The position numbers were made by a program, and so were the translations under genes. Shown here one piece after another: positions 8,824-17,212 of a stretch of 64,000 bases of DNA. Position 1 is the stretch's first letter. The number at the start of each line of letters is the position of its first letter. Where the stretch lies: NCBI RefSeq assembly GCF_014648195.1, contig NZ_BMQQ01000011.1, positions 98,159 to 162,158 of the forward strand. Reading direction: 5' to 3'. The notes beneath the pieces are model-generated. The model was not told where the DNA came from, did not search any database, and saw nothing but the letters and a program-made list of their open reading frames with translations. Source of the stretch: Streptomyces purpureus. GTDB lineage: Bacteria > Actinomycetota > Actinomycetes > Streptomycetales > Streptomycetaceae.

Positions 8824-9231
8824 TCAGAGGCGGCGGGCACCGCGCTGACTCTGGTACCAGGCCAGCGCGGCCAGAACGTCGGAGGGCTCGGCGGCGAGCG
8901 CGGCCGCATGACCGCGACAGGCGAGGACGTCCCGGCCGTCTCGGACAGCGACGACCCGCAGGGTGTCTGTCGCACCGCACCGCTCGCACACGCGGACGTC
9001 CGGAACGCCTGCCCCCGGGCCGAAGGCGGTCTGGGCCGCACTCGTCAGCGGGGTGCCTGTCGGCAACCCGAGCGTCTCTCCGCGAGCCTCGTCGGCCTCG
9101 CCGTTGACCGTCTCGCAATACCCGCCCGCCAAGACCACCGCACGGCGCATGCCCGCCTGGCGATAGGCGGCCCTGCTGAGCCGCTCGAAGGTGTCGACAA
9201 GACACACCTTGGGTCCCTCCGCGCGCCTCAT
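8824..9231 (-). CDS. hypothetical protein with CxxC motif
   Basis: Unrecognised 135-aa frame ending at 8824. The C-terminal half has VRVCERCGATDTLRVV, one CxxC that could hold metal with further Cys/His (CRGH), followed by a helical tail with DVLAALAWYQSQ. The start is uncertain: ATG at 9231 has no clear ribosome site, GTG at 9270 is an alternative, and a shorter protein is possible. It is read away from the recombinase gene and towards the acyl-CoA operon, at the edge of the accessory region. It may be a cargo or control gene of the element, or chance. Confidence 0.45.
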   Translation of the reverse strand: MRRAEGPKVCLVDTFERLSRAAYRQAGMRRAVVLAGGYCETVNGEADEARGETLGLPTGTPLTSAAQTAFGPGAGVPDVRVCERCGATDTLRVVAVRDGRDVLACRGHAAALAAEPSDVLAALAWYQSQRGARRL

Positions 9232-9478
9232 GGCCAGGCACAAGGCAGTCGAACTGGGGGCGGTGTTCACCAAGGGCGTCGTCACGGTCTCGGCTGAGGG
9301 ATCTTGTGTGCGACATCCCGTGAGTTCCCCTGAGCTCTGCTGAGTCCTCAACCTCGTGGCCAGGGGGTTCTTCCTCCTTCGTGTGCTCTGCGGCCCTGTG
9401 ACGTAACTTCGGGATTCTTGAAGCGTTCTCACCTCGTCCGACCGATCCGCAGTCGGGCCGAAGGCGAGGAGGCTCGGG

Positions 9479-10555
9479 TTGGCGCTGGCGGTCGTACGGG
9501 ACCTGCGTGAGCACTGGGCGCCCGCGTCGGCGGAGGAGCTGGAGCGCTTCGAGACGGACGTGCTGTCCGGGTTCGTCCTCGCGCGGGCCTCGGCGGGCCT
9601 GGCGGACGGCACGATCCGCGGGGACGTCGGGCACCTGGAGCAGATCAGGACCTGGTTCGGCCGGCCGTTGTGGGACATGGAGCCGGCCGACGCGGACGCG
9701 TACTTCGGGAAGGTGCTGCGGAACTCACCCAGCGGCACCCGGCTGGCCCGGTCGCAGGCACTGACGACGTACTTCCTGTTCCTGGAGCTGCGGCACAAGG
9801 TCGAGATCCACCGGATGACCGGTCGGGTGGTCGAGTGCCCGATCGACGAGATGAACCGGCCGCGCGGGGCCAAGGACGCGGCGCTGCGGATCCCGCCGAC
9901 CGATCCGGAGGTCGGAACGCTGTTCACCGGCTGGGGCGGCGAGCTGGCGACCTGCCGCAAGTTCGCCCCTACCGCCAGGAACTACACCGCGGCGAAGCTG
10001 ATGTCGCAGGTCGGCCTGCGGGTCAGCGAGGCATGCAAGCTCGACGTGGGCGACATCAAGTGGAACCTGGGGCGCTTCGGCAAGCTCCACGTCCGCCACG
10101 GCAAGGGCGCCCGTGGCTCCGGGCCGCGTGAGCGGATGGTTCCGCTGATCAACGGCGCCGACCGCACGTTGCGGTGGTTCATCGAGGACGTGTGGGGCCA
10201 GTTCGACGACGACCACACCCGGCCCGGTGCCCCGCTGTTCCCGAGCGAGCGGAAGAACACCGACGGTTCCGCCCGCCGGGTCGGCGACGATGCCCTGCGC
10301 AACGGCCTCGACAACGCGGTCGAGGCTCATCTGCCGAGCTGGACGGACAAGCTGACGCCGCATGTCCTGCGGCACTTCTGCGCGTCCCAGCTCTATGGAA
10401 ATGGGCTGGACTTGCTCGCGATCCAGGAGGTTTTGGGACATTCCTGGATCGCCACGACGATGCGATACGTCCACGTCCAGCAGACCCGGGTCGAGGACGC
10501 GTGGGTCGCCGGGACCGAGCGGGCCGCGAAGCGGCTGGAAGGGCTGATCCGATGA
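9479..10555 (+). CDS. tyrosine recombinase/integrase
   Basis: Site-specific DNA recombinase of the Xer/lambda-Int family, 358 aa. The N-terminal SAM-like core-binding domain covers about residues 25-110. The catalytic domain has all six expected residues: R181 (GLRVSEA), K209 (RHGKG), H295 and R298 (HVLRH), H321 (LGHS) and the nucleophile Y330 (MRYVH). The start is a TTG with GAGGAGG eight bases upstream. Its stop overlaps the next gene start (ATGA), making it the first of a co-transcribed set with a small HTH protein and a second integrase-like protein. Complete catalytic residues suggest it is or was active. Confidence 0.93.
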   Translation: MALAVVRDLREHWAPASAEELERFETDVLSGFVLARASAGLADGTIRGDVGHLEQIRTWFGRPLWDMEPADADAYFGKVLRNSPSGTRLARSQALTTYFLFLELRHKVEIHRMTGRVVECPIDEMNRPRGAKDAALRIPPTDPEVGTLFTGWGGELATCRKFAPTARNYTAAKLMSQVGLRVSEACKLDVGDIKWNLGRFGKLHVRHGKGARGSGPRERMVPLINGADRTLRWFIEDVWGQFDDDHTRPGAPLFPSERKNTDGSARRVGDDALRNGLDNAVEAHLPSWTDKLTPHVLRHFCASQLYGNGLDLLAIQEVLGHSWIATTMRYVHVQQTRVEDAWVAGTERAAKRLEGLIR

Positions 10556-10878
10556 GGTGGAACCTGCGGCTGACCGCCGCGAACAAGGGTATCTGGAAGG
10601 CGTCCGAGCTCCAGCGGAGCCTGGCCGAGCACGGCCTGGTGATCTCGGCCGGCAAGATGTCCGGGCTGTGGTCCGGCCAGCCGGTCTCGCTCAAGCTGGA
10701 GGACCTGGACGTCATCTGCGTCGTCCTCGGCTGCGAGATCGGCGACCTGCTGATCCCCGAGCCGGACAAGGTCCGCCGCCCCGGCGAGGAGACCGGCCAG
10801 CAGGCCGCCGCCGCGTCCGGTCCCGCTCCGGCGGTGGTCCCGCGTCGGCGGGACGGCCGGTCACTGCCGCCGGTGTGA
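10552..10878 (+). CDS. small Cro/C1-type helix-turn-helix protein
   Basis: A 108-aa protein whose first 70 residues have the XRE-type pattern (SELQRSLAEHGLVISAGKMSGLW, then LKLEDLDVICVVLGCEIGDLL), followed by a disordered Pro/Ala/Arg tail. It overlaps the integrase stop by ATGA, so the two are translationally coupled. In this position it could repress the set or act as a directionality or assembly factor for the recombinases. That role is inference from neighbourhood. Confidence 0.85.
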   Translation: MRWNLRLTAANKGIWKASELQRSLAEHGLVISAGKMSGLWSGQPVSLKLEDLDVICVVLGCEIGDLLIPEPDKVRRPGEETGQQAAAASGPAPAVVPRRRDGRSLPPV

Positions 10879-10908
10879 CCGGCCAGGACGAGTGAGGACG
10901 ACACGCTG

Positions 10909-12147
10909 GTGCTGGAGCCTGACAGCTGCTCGAACTGCCTGGCCTGGGGTCTGCTGTTCATGCGGTGGTGCGGGGGCTGCAACTCCTTCGCCCGTCCAGG
11001 TCCGCACAGCCCATGCACGGGCTGCCGGCGAAGCGGCCCACTGCGGAAGGGGTACTGCCGTCTGTGCTGGTGCCAGGCCCGTACGCAGGCAGCGACAACC
11101 GGCGCGAGGGCGGAGTCGCTGCTGCCGACGCTGCGGCATCACCAGCTGTTCTTCGCGCACATGGCTCCGCTGTGGGAACGCGTCGCGCGGCCGCGGCTGC
11201 CGAAGTACGAGCGGCGAGGGCGCCCCCGCAAACCCGATCCCCCTCCGGCGTCGCCGCCCGGCGGCTGGCTCCAACCTGCCTTGTTCGAGGTCTGCCGCGA
11301 CTTCACCGGGACCGATCCCGACCAGCACGCGGGCCCGGACAACCCCTGGCTGGCCTGGGCACGGCATACCGCCCACCGCCTCGGCGAGAACACGGTCTGG
11401 AACTACCTGAACCGCATCCGGCCCGTGCTGATCCCCTGGTCAAGCGGCTACGACCACCTGCGCGAGGTGACCCGCGACGACGTCCTCGTCCAGCTCGATG
11501 CCCTCCACGGTGGCCAACGGCAGCACACCCTCATCGTGCTGCGGTCGCTGTTCCGCCAGGCGAAGAAGAACGGCACCATCTTCAAGAACCCGACCAGCCG
11601 CATCCGTGTCGGCCAGCGCGAGTACGGCATCCTCCAGCCCCTGGAGCCCGAGCACATCAACACCTCGGTCGCCGCGGTCACCAAGCCGGCGGACCGCCTC
11701 GTCCTCGCCCTCGCCGCAGTGCATGCCGCACGGTCCGGAGCGATCCGCCGCCTCCAGCTCGACGACCTCGACATCGGCAACCACAAGCTCACGATCGACG
11801 GCCGCATCCGACGACTCGACGACCTCACGCTGCACTTCGCCCTGGAGTGGCTGAAGTTCCGGCGCCGCCGCTGGCCCGACACCGCCAATCCGCATCTGCT
11901 GATCAACAAGATCACTGCTCTGGGCACCGGCCCAGTCAGCGGGGTCACTCTCTCTGAGCCCTTTCGCGGCCAGGCCGCCACCCTGGAACAGCTCCGCGTC
12001 GACCGGCAGCTCGAAGAAGCCCTCGTCCACGGGCCCGACCCGCTTCACCTCGCCGAGGTCTTCGGCCTGGACGAGAAGACCGCGATCCGCTACGCGAACT
12101 CCGCCCGCGCTCTGCTGGACCAGGCCGCTGAACAGCAGCTTCGGTGA
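10909..12147 (+). CDS. zinc-finger tyrosine-recombinase-like protein, degenerate active site
   Basis: 412 aa. Residues 7-55 carry nine cysteines in CxxC-type pairs (C7/C10, C21/C24, C36/C39, C50/C53/C55), enough for two zinc sites. Residues about 140-235 look like the helical core-binding domain of tyrosine recombinases, and 260-405 like the catalytic domain: R275 in AARSGAIRRLQLDDLD aligns with box I and Y395 in AIRYANSAR with the nucleophile region. The HxxR of box II and the histidine of LGH are not apparent, so it is probably not a full enzyme alone. It starts at GTG 10909, 30 nt after the HTH gene. I infer a partner recombinase in a multi-recombinase element. Confidence 0.75.
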   Translation: MLEPDSCSNCLAWGLLFMRWCGGCNSFARPGPHSPCTGCRRSGPLRKGYCRLCWCQARTQAATTGARAESLLPTLRHHQLFFAHMAPLWERVARPRLPKYERRGRPRKPDPPPASPPGGWLQPALFEVCRDFTGTDPDQHAGPDNPWLAWARHTAHRLGENTVWNYLNRIRPVLIPWSSGYDHLREVTRDDVLVQLDALHGGQRQHTLIVLRSLFRQAKKNGTIFKNPTSRIRVGQREYGILQPLEPEHINTSVAAVTKPADRLVLALAAVHAARSGAIRRLQLDDLDIGNHKLTIDGRIRRLDDLTLHFALEWLKFRRRRWPDTANPHLLINKITALGTGPVSGVTLSEPFRGQAATLEQLRVDRQLEEALVHGPDPLHLAEVFGLDEKTAIRYANSARALLDQAAEQQLR

Positions 12148-12190
12148 AACCCGCTCGACCGGGACGCACCGTGAAGGGAATCATGAGCGA

Positions 12191-12703
12191 GTGACGTCGA
12201 CCGAAGAAGCAGCAGCAATCGCCCTACAAGACCATGCCGCCCTCTGGAGTGTGGGGGAGGTCAGCGCGAGCGAGGTCGTCGATTCCGCCTGCGATGCGCT
12301 CGTCGCCGGACTCGACACCCCCAACCTTCGGATCCTCGCCGCCTGCACGCGCGCCGAGGCGGACTGCGACGTCCACGACCTGCTTCCCCCGGCACTCGCC
12401 GAACTCGGCCTCACCCTCCATCCAGTCGGCGGCGAGGCCGGCCAAGAAGCCGCCGTGCGAGCGCTCGCACGGCGCATGATCGCCGGCGAGTTGAAACCCT
12501 GGGAGCTCACTTTCCGGATTCACCGGCGCTACGGGCACGAGCTGCCTCTGACTGAGCGGCTCGCCGAGCTCGATGACGAGTACGGCATGCTCGAAGACGG
12601 CGACGAAGCAATAGCTCAGGTCGATGCAGAGGTCACGGCCGAAGCCCGCCGCCTCGCGAACCACCCCACGGTTCCCGCCGAACCCACGGATACGCCCAGC
12701 TGA
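12191..12703 (+). CDS. hypothetical protein, last gene of the recombinase set
   Basis: Unrecognised soluble acidic protein of 170 aa, read 43 nt after the zinc-finger gene. It is mostly helical by eye, with a conserved-looking middle (LARRMIAGELKPWELTFRIHRRYG) and a Glu/Asp-rich end. The GTG at 12191 follows AAGGGA by about 11 nt; an ATG at 12183 opens a frame that stops at once. No catalytic motif is visible. It could be cargo of the element or a resident gene next to its end. Confidence 0.65.
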   Translation: MTSTEEAAAIALQDHAALWSVGEVSASEVVDSACDALVAGLDTPNLRILAACTRAEADCDVHDLLPPALAELGLTLHPVGGEAGQEAAVRALARRMIAGELKPWELTFRIHRRYGHELPLTERLAELDDEYGMLEDGDEAIAQVDAEVTAEARRLANHPTVPAEPTDTPS

Positions 12704-12837
12704 TGCACACGGACCGCCCCGCGAGTTCCCGCTGAACAGGCATCGGTTTCCCTGAACCCACGAGGGTCAAGGGGTGTGACCCGGATACGCCAGAAACCCG
12801 CCAGAACTTGATCTTGACCTGCTGAGTGCCTGCCGTT

Positions 12838-12901
12838 GTCGGGGATCTTGGCGATGACGGTCGGCCATGCCCTCGACATCTCAGTCTCCAAGATCCCCGA
12901 C
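12838..12901. repeat. 14-bp perfect inverted repeat, 36-nt spacer
   Basis: GTCGGGGATCTTGG at 12838-12851 is matched by its exact complement at 12888-12901, just downstream of the recombinase set and before the convergent oxidoreductase gene. It may be a transcript hairpin or the end of a mobile element. There is no U-run to call it a plain terminator. Confidence 0.6.
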
Positions 12902-12915
12902 CTCGTCACCCGCGA

Positions 12916-13926
12916 TCAGCTCTGCGTCTCCTCGCGGCGTCCAATAGCGGCCGCATCGGGTACGAGGAGCAGCTTGCCGGTGGTACGCCGAGCCTCCAGA
13001 TCGCTGTGGGCCTGGGCGGCCTCGGACAATGCGTAGCGGCCCGTTACGGTGACCTCAAGCGCCTTGGAGCGCACCCACTCGAACACATCAGCGGCCCGTC
13101 GGAGCAGTTCGGACCGATCGGCGATGAAGTGCCCGAGGCTGGGCCGGATCAGGGTCAGCGAACCGCCGTCGGCGAGCCGAATCGGATCAAACGGAGGCAC
13201 GGCACCACTTGCCGCGCCGAAGAGCACGAGATGGCCGCGGGTTCGCAGGCTGGCGAGGCTCGCATCGAAGGTGTGCGCGCCGACGCCGTCGAAGACAACC
13301 GGCAGTCCCTGACCGCCGTTGAGCCGCCTCACCTCGGCTGCGAGATCGTCGACTGCGGAGGAAAGGATCACCTCAGCGGCCCCGGCGCGCTTCGCCAGCT
13401 CGGCCTTCGCCGTGGTCGACGTCGTGCCGATCACCCTGCCGCCGAGATGGGTGATGAGCTGGGTCAAAAGCAGCCCCATGCCACCAGCAGCCGCATGCAC
13501 GAGCACCGTGTCGCCCCCCTGAACCGGGTAGGCGTCCTTGACGAGATAGTGCGCGGTCATGCCTTGGAGGAGCACGGCGGCGGCTGTCTCGAAGCCGATA
13601 TCGTCCGGCAGCGGCACCAGCCGGGAGGAGTCCACGACGGCCCGCTCGGCATACGTGCCGGGAATCTCCGCCCAACCGACCCGGTCCCCGACTGCGACGT
13701 CAGCGACGCCGGGTCCAACTTCGACGACCGTGCCGGCGCCCTCAGCGCCCGGGGTGAAGGGCAGCGGGAGGCTGTACCGGCCCTCGCGGTGGTAGACGTC
13801 GAGGAAGTTGACCCCGGATGCGGCGACCTCAACGACCGCCTCGCCCGGACCCGGCCGCGGCTGGTCCACCTCGGCCTCCTGCAGCACCTCGGGACCGCCC
13901 ACTTCGTACACCTGAATCGCTCGCAT
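12916..13926 (-). CDS. quinone oxidoreductase (zeta-crystallin/Qor-type MDR)
   Basis: NADPH-dependent reductase of the medium-chain dehydrogenase/reductase family without catalytic zinc, 336 aa. It begins MRAIQVYEVGGPEVLQ, has the GroES-like part with SGVNFLDVYHREG, and a Rossmann part with VLVHAAAGGMGLLLTQL for NADPH and VFDGVGAHTFDASL. I use the ATG at 13926 (family-like N-terminus, GGAGGG close upstream); an ATG at 13947 would add seven residues. It stands alone between the recombinase set and the transposase remnant. Likely role is quinone or enone reduction. Confidence 0.9.
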   Translation of the reverse strand: MRAIQVYEVGGPEVLQEAEVDQPRPGPGEAVVEVAASGVNFLDVYHREGRYSLPLPFTPGAEGAGTVVEVGPGVADVAVGDRVGWAEIPGTYAERAVVDSSRLVPLPDDIGFETAAAVLLQGMTAHYLVKDAYPVQGGDTVLVHAAAGGMGLLLTQLITHLGGRVIGTTSTTAKAELAKRAGAAEVILSSAVDDLAAEVRRLNGGQGLPVVFDGVGAHTFDASLASLRTRGHLVLFGAASGAVPPFDPIRLADGGSLTLIRPSLGHFIADRSELLRRAADVFEWVRSKALEVTVTGRYALSEAAQAHSDLEARRTTGKLLLVPDAAAIGRREETQS

Positions 13927-14021
13927 GACCCTCCAATAACGGCTCATCCCCCACCAACCCCGTTGATGGCGATCCGATTCCCGGCCAGCAGACCAGCCCG
14001 CCGCCCCCGCCGAGAGCTGAG

Positions 14022-14174
14022 ACGCATGCCTACGCCCGCCCCTACCGGTCAGACATCGAACGCCGCGAAGCGTTCCCCGGCTGGCTCCACTCCTACAATC
14101 ACCACCGCGGACGCACCGCACTCGCAGGCAAACCACCCGCAAGCCGCGCCCCCAACCTAACGAGGCAATACAGC
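14022..14174 (+). pseudogene. IS481-family transposase, C-terminal fragment
   Basis: The frame through 14031 reads YARPYRSDIERREAFPGWL, then SYNHHRGRTALAGKPPASR and NLTRQYS, matching the C-terminus of IS481-type DDE transposases (WAYARPY..., YNHHRPHTAL...). Nothing upstream in this frame encodes the catalytic core, and the usual stop after the QYN-like end is absent. It is a remnant of a former insertion. It abuts the tail of a GntR gene on the other strand. Confidence 0.8.
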
Positions 14175-14178
14175 TGGG

Positions 14179-14442
14179 TCAGTCGCGCTCGATCACAGAG
14201 TCGACGATCGTCGCATCTCCGCGTCGGACGATGGGGTGCGCCACTTCCACGACGCGGCCGGTGTCAGTGATGTGGCGGCGGGTGTAGCGAATGACGGGAA
14301 CACCGGCGCCGACGCGCAGCGTTGTCGCCTCGTCCTCGGTGGGCATGTCCGCCGTAAACGATTCCGTGATCCGGGCAATGGTGATACCGAGACTGAGCAG
14401 CTGCGCTCTGGTGCCGCCAGGCCAAGGCTCGTTGAACTCGTC
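14179..14442 (-). pseudogene. GntR-family regulator, UTRA-domain C-terminal fragment
   Basis: On the minus strand 87 codons from 14442 to the TGA at 14179 encode the end of a UTRA ligand-binding domain: DEFNEPWPGGTRAQLLSLG, ADMPTEDEATTLRVGAGVPV, RRHITDTGRVVEVAHPIV, ending VIERD. The N-terminal winged-helix domain and the first part of UTRA are missing, since the frame before DEFNEPW has no start or family sequence. The break coincides with the edge of a 49-bp repeat that recurs at 17630. This is a truncated, presumably inactive regulator. Confidence 0.8.
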
Positions 14443-14489
14443 TCCCGCTCTGGCCCCAGCCCTGGAACAAGCCCGGGCGCTCTGCCGAT
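14441..14489 (+). repeat. 49-bp direct repeat, copy 1
   Basis: This 49-nt block recurs in the same orientation at 17630-17678 with 45 of 49 identical by my alignment (differences at offsets 13, 14, 30 and 37). It begins exactly where the truncated GntR gene stops being recognisable. Confidence 0.85.
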
Positions 14490-14859
14490 GTGAACTGCCG
14501 GAGTCGGACCGTCAGCGCTTCTTCGCGCAGATGAGGCGCACGGTGGGGCGCTCCTGTGGTCCCGATCGATTCCTTCTCCGCCGCCAGGCCCTCTATTTGG
14601 CGGGTACGACACGGCTCCCGACACCGGCGAGTGGCTGGCCCATCATCAGCGAACGGAACGCCCGGACGACTGGCTCACCACTGGCTCAACGCCCGCTCCG
14701 TCGCGGCCCGGCAGGGTGACCGGGACCGGATGCGGCACTTCATCTCGACGCCCTGCGTACGTCTCAGCGAGGCGCCGCCTGCCCCGGACGCAGCACCCCC
14801 TCCCACCGAAGGCGAGAGGGGGTACTACCGCGCCTTCAGGCATTCGTACCGACCCGCGA
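14490..14859. other. gene-free stretch in accessory region
   Basis: No frame here on either strand looks like a protein family, and none has a convincing ribosome site. With the adjacent repeat it fills about 420 bp between the GntR fragment and the GNAT gene. The only structured element I see is the hairpin at 14795-14823. Confidence 0.6.
14795..14823 (-). terminator. hairpin downstream of the GNAT gene
   Basis: ACCCCCTC at 14795-14802 pairs with GAGGGGGT at 14816-14823 around a 13-nt loop. It lies 37 nt beyond the stop of the minus-strand GNAT gene, so it is a likely terminator for the regulator-GNAT pair. Confidence 0.65.
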
Positions 14860-15426
14860 TTACACCTGACCTGGGCGCAGGATCATCGCATCGTAGAGGG
14901 GGGACTCGGGGGCGTGCTTGATCTGGCCCACGACCTCGTAACCCCAGCGTGGGTAGGCGGACCGGGCGGGCTCGTTGTCGACGATGCAGGTGAGAGTGGT
15001 CCACGGTTCGGCTCGGCCGGCGACCATCTCGTTGTGTAGCGCGCGACCGATGCCCTGGGTGGTGTGCTTGGGCAGCACCATCAGCTCCCGGAGCCAGAAG
15101 ACCGCTCCGGCGACGGCAGCCGCCCTCGCATCTGCGGGAACCAGATCGGCGAGGGACGCCCACCAGGCCCGGTCCGGGACGAGGGTGACGCCGTGGACAT
15201 AGCCGGCGAGGGTGCCGTCGGCCAGACGGGCGGTGACGACCTCGAAGCCCGGCATGTCGAACGCCGCGCGCAGCCTGTCGCCGTAGGTCTCCACGCTGAA
15301 GAACGGGTCACCGATGTACGGAGGCACGTCGTACACCTCCGCATACACCGCGAGGAGTTCGTCGTAGATCTCTAGGGCTGCCTCGGGGGTGTGGCGGGTG
15401 AACTTCAGGGCGGGCGTCTGGGCCAT
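14860..15426 (-). CDS. GNAT-family N-acetyltransferase
   Basis: Acetyl-CoA-dependent acetyltransferase of 188 aa. The acetyl-CoA-binding beta4-alpha3 region is LRELMVLPKHTTQGIGRALHNEM, with the R/Q-x-x-G-x-G/A pattern as QGIGRA, followed by the beta5 region TLTCIVDNEPARSAYPRWGYEVVG. ATG 15426 has AAGGAA at good spacing. It lies 22 nt after the HTH-TPR regulator on the same strand, so the two form an operon. The substrate (small molecule or protein) cannot be inferred. Confidence 0.9.
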   Translation of the reverse strand: MAQTPALKFTRHTPEAALEIYDELLAVYAEVYDVPPYIGDPFFSVETYGDRLRAAFDMPGFEVVTARLADGTLAGYVHGVTLVPDRAWWASLADLVPADARAAAVAGAVFWLRELMVLPKHTTQGIGRALHNEMVAGRAEPWTTLTCIVDNEPARSAYPRWGYEVVGQIKHAPESPLYDAMILRPGQV

Positions 15427-15448
15427 GGTTCCTTCCGGGGTGGGCGGA

Positions 15449-16747
15449 TCAGGCGATGCGGCTGGTGAGCATTTCGATGGTGTCACGGACCTGCGGGCTG
15501 GCACCGTGGGCCTGGAGGCTGTCGCGGACGAGTGCAAGCTGCCGGCGGTTGCGGGTGGAGGACTGGCCACCTTCGATGAGCCGTAGAGACTCCTTGGCCG
15601 CGTCGGCGGTACGGTCGAAGTCGCGCGCTTGTACGGCGGCGTTGGCGAGCCGCGCGAGACACATGCCGCGGTTCCGGGAGTGCTCGATGTCCTGGAGGGT
15701 GGCGGACCTGTCCAGGAGCCGTACCGCTTGGCGGTGATGGCCGAGGTCGGAGCGGCACATGCCCTCCAGGCAGACCAGCTCCGCCTCATTGAGGAAGCCG
15801 GTCCACTCGGGGTCACGATCGCTGGTTCCCTGATCGAAAGCCCGCCACGCTCGTTTGATGGCGTGGGAGGCGCTGACTTCGTCGCCGAGGCGGGCGTAGC
15901 CCTGTGCGAGCCGAATCATGAGCAGGGCAGTGACCCGCGGGGGCGCTCCCCACAGGGAAGCGTGGCGCTCGGCGGTTCGCGCGAACCGGACGGCTTCCCG
16001 GCCCTTGTCGAGGTCCACGGACTGGCGGGCCATGTTGGACAGGGTGCGGGTGGCCAGCTGGTCGTCACCGGAGATCATCGCGGTGTTCAGCGCCTCGGAG
16101 AAGTAGACGCGGGCCTCGGTCTGCTGCTCGGCGTCGTAGCAGAACCAGCCCAGCGACGTGGTGAGCTGGCCCGCGATGGTGTGGAGCTCCTGGCCGATGT
16201 CCTCGGTGTAGACGCCGTGATCTATCACGTGGTGCACCCACATCAGGTGCGTCTTGGCGGTGCGCCACAGTCGGTCTCCGCCGAACTGCTGGTCGATGGC
16301 GTCGAGGTCGGCGGCGGTGGCGTGGAGAAGTCCAATCTCGTCGCGGCCGATGCGGAGTTCAGAGGTGGTCGCGCGGGCTGGTGTCGGACTGAGCCAGGGC
16401 AGGCCGGTCACCGCCGGTTCAGAGGCCAGGATGCCTCGTTGCCCCTCCGGCGAAGCCACGTCCCCTCCGTGGTGAGGCACGTCAACGGGCATCCCATGGT
16501 CTGTGGCAAAGCCGAGGTGCTCAGGCCCGCGACCGAACGCCGCTCGCAGAGCGGTGGCCTGGTCTGGCCTCGGCCAGCCGGTGGCCAGCGATTCCCAGCG
16601 CCGGTACGTACGGACGCTGATCTCGTAGCTTGGGTCTCCCAGCGCTCTTTGTCCTGCTGCGCTGATGCCTCGTGCCGCCGCTTCTTGCGAAAACCAGCCC
16701 TTGGCGGTGCGCGCGGCAAAGAGCTGCTGATTGGCCGGAGTTCTCAT
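15449..16747 (-). CDS. HTH/TPR-type transcriptional regulator-like protein
   Basis: 432 aa. The N-terminal 80 residues resemble a Cro/C1-type DNA-binding region (LFAARTAKGWFSQEAAARG, SVRTYRRWE, DQATALRAAFG). The rest is helical repeats that read as TPRs, with ARVYFSEALNTAMISGDDQLA, AERHASLWGAPPRVTAL and ECLEGMCRSDLGHHRQAVRLL-like units up to about residue 400. This architecture is common in actinobacterial regulators that sense small peptides or butenolides. ATG 16747 has AAGGGG upstream. It precedes the GNAT gene and diverges from a cluster of tiny genes, with a dyad in the shared promoter region. Confidence 0.85.
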   Translation of the reverse strand: MRTPANQQLFAARTAKGWFSQEAAARGISAAGQRALGDPSYEISVRTYRRWESLATGWPRPDQATALRAAFGRGPEHLGFATDHGMPVDVPHHGGDVASPEGQRGILASEPAVTGLPWLSPTPARATTSELRIGRDEIGLLHATAADLDAIDQQFGGDRLWRTAKTHLMWVHHVIDHGVYTEDIGQELHTIAGQLTTSLGWFCYDAEQQTEARVYFSEALNTAMISGDDQLATRTLSNMARQSVDLDKGREAVRFARTAERHASLWGAPPRVTALLMIRLAQGYARLGDEVSASHAIKRAWRAFDQGTSDRDPEWTGFLNEAELVCLEGMCRSDLGHHRQAVRLLDRSATLQDIEHSRNRGMCLARLANAAVQARDFDRTADAAKESLRLIEGGQSSTRNRRQLALVRDSLQAHGASPQVRDTIEMLTSRIA

Positions 16748-16902
16748 CCGACTGTCCCCTTGACTCGACTTGGGTTCACCGTAGGGGCAACGGGAGGGGC
16801 ACGGTACGGGTACCGGCCATCACGTGGGGAACCCGCCGTCCGCGGCCGCTGAGTGGCCGCTGAGTGGCCGCTCCATGTCCTGGAGTGGCGGCACGCCCCG
16901 CG

Positions 16903-16922
16903 GTGAACTGAGGCGAGTTCAC
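16903..16922. promoter_or_regulatory. inverted repeat in divergent promoter region
   Basis: GTGAACT at 16903-16909 and AGTTCAC at 16916-16922 form a perfect dyad around a 6-nt spacer. It lies between the minus-strand HTH-TPR regulator and the plus-strand small-gene cluster and could be an operator. A short direct repeat of the unit GAGTGGCCGCT lies just before it, at about 16852-16872. Confidence 0.6.
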
Positions 16923-16945
16923 GATGCGGATCGGGGAGCAGGCCC

Positions 16946-17212
16946 ATGATGACAATCAGGGTGTACAGGGTGGCGTCCGATGGCGTCCGTACGATGGTGA
17001 AGCGAAGGCGGCAGGTGCCTCCGGCGGTCAAGGTCGAGAAGACGTTCGCCTTCCCGCCGTGCCTCTGCTCTCGATGCACTGCGGGCTGGTGCCACTTCCA
17101 CAAGGGCCCCTCCGGTACGGCGGCCATGGTCGATGAGCACCGCCGAGCGTGCGCGCCCTGCCGTGAGCAACGTGGTCTCGCCCCGCTCCATGAGGCGCGC
17201 GCCCGTGACTGA
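16946..17212 (+). CDS. small basic/Cys-rich hypothetical protein
   Basis: 88 aa; ATG 16946 follows GGGGAG by about ten bases (a second ATG is in frame at 16949). The N-terminus is basic (MVKRRRQVPPAVKVEK) and the centre holds cysteines in PPCLCSRCTAGWCHFHKG, with more in CAPCREQ, which suggests metal binding. The set of tiny genes opposite an HTH-TPR regulator looks like the control modules of actinomycete integrative elements, but I do not recognise the family. Its stop overlaps a plausible GTG of the next gene. Confidence 0.6.
   Translation: MMTIRVYRVASDGVRTMVKRRRQVPPAVKVEKTFAFPPCLCSRCTAGWCHFHKGPSGTAAMVDEHRRACAPCREQRGLAPLHEARARD

Noticed and set aside
12616..12909. 97-codon minus-strand frame with VIAKIPDNGRHSAGQDQ-like text
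   Set aside because: Faintly like a mobile-element leader but overlaps a better gene and half of it is low complexity; not enough to call.
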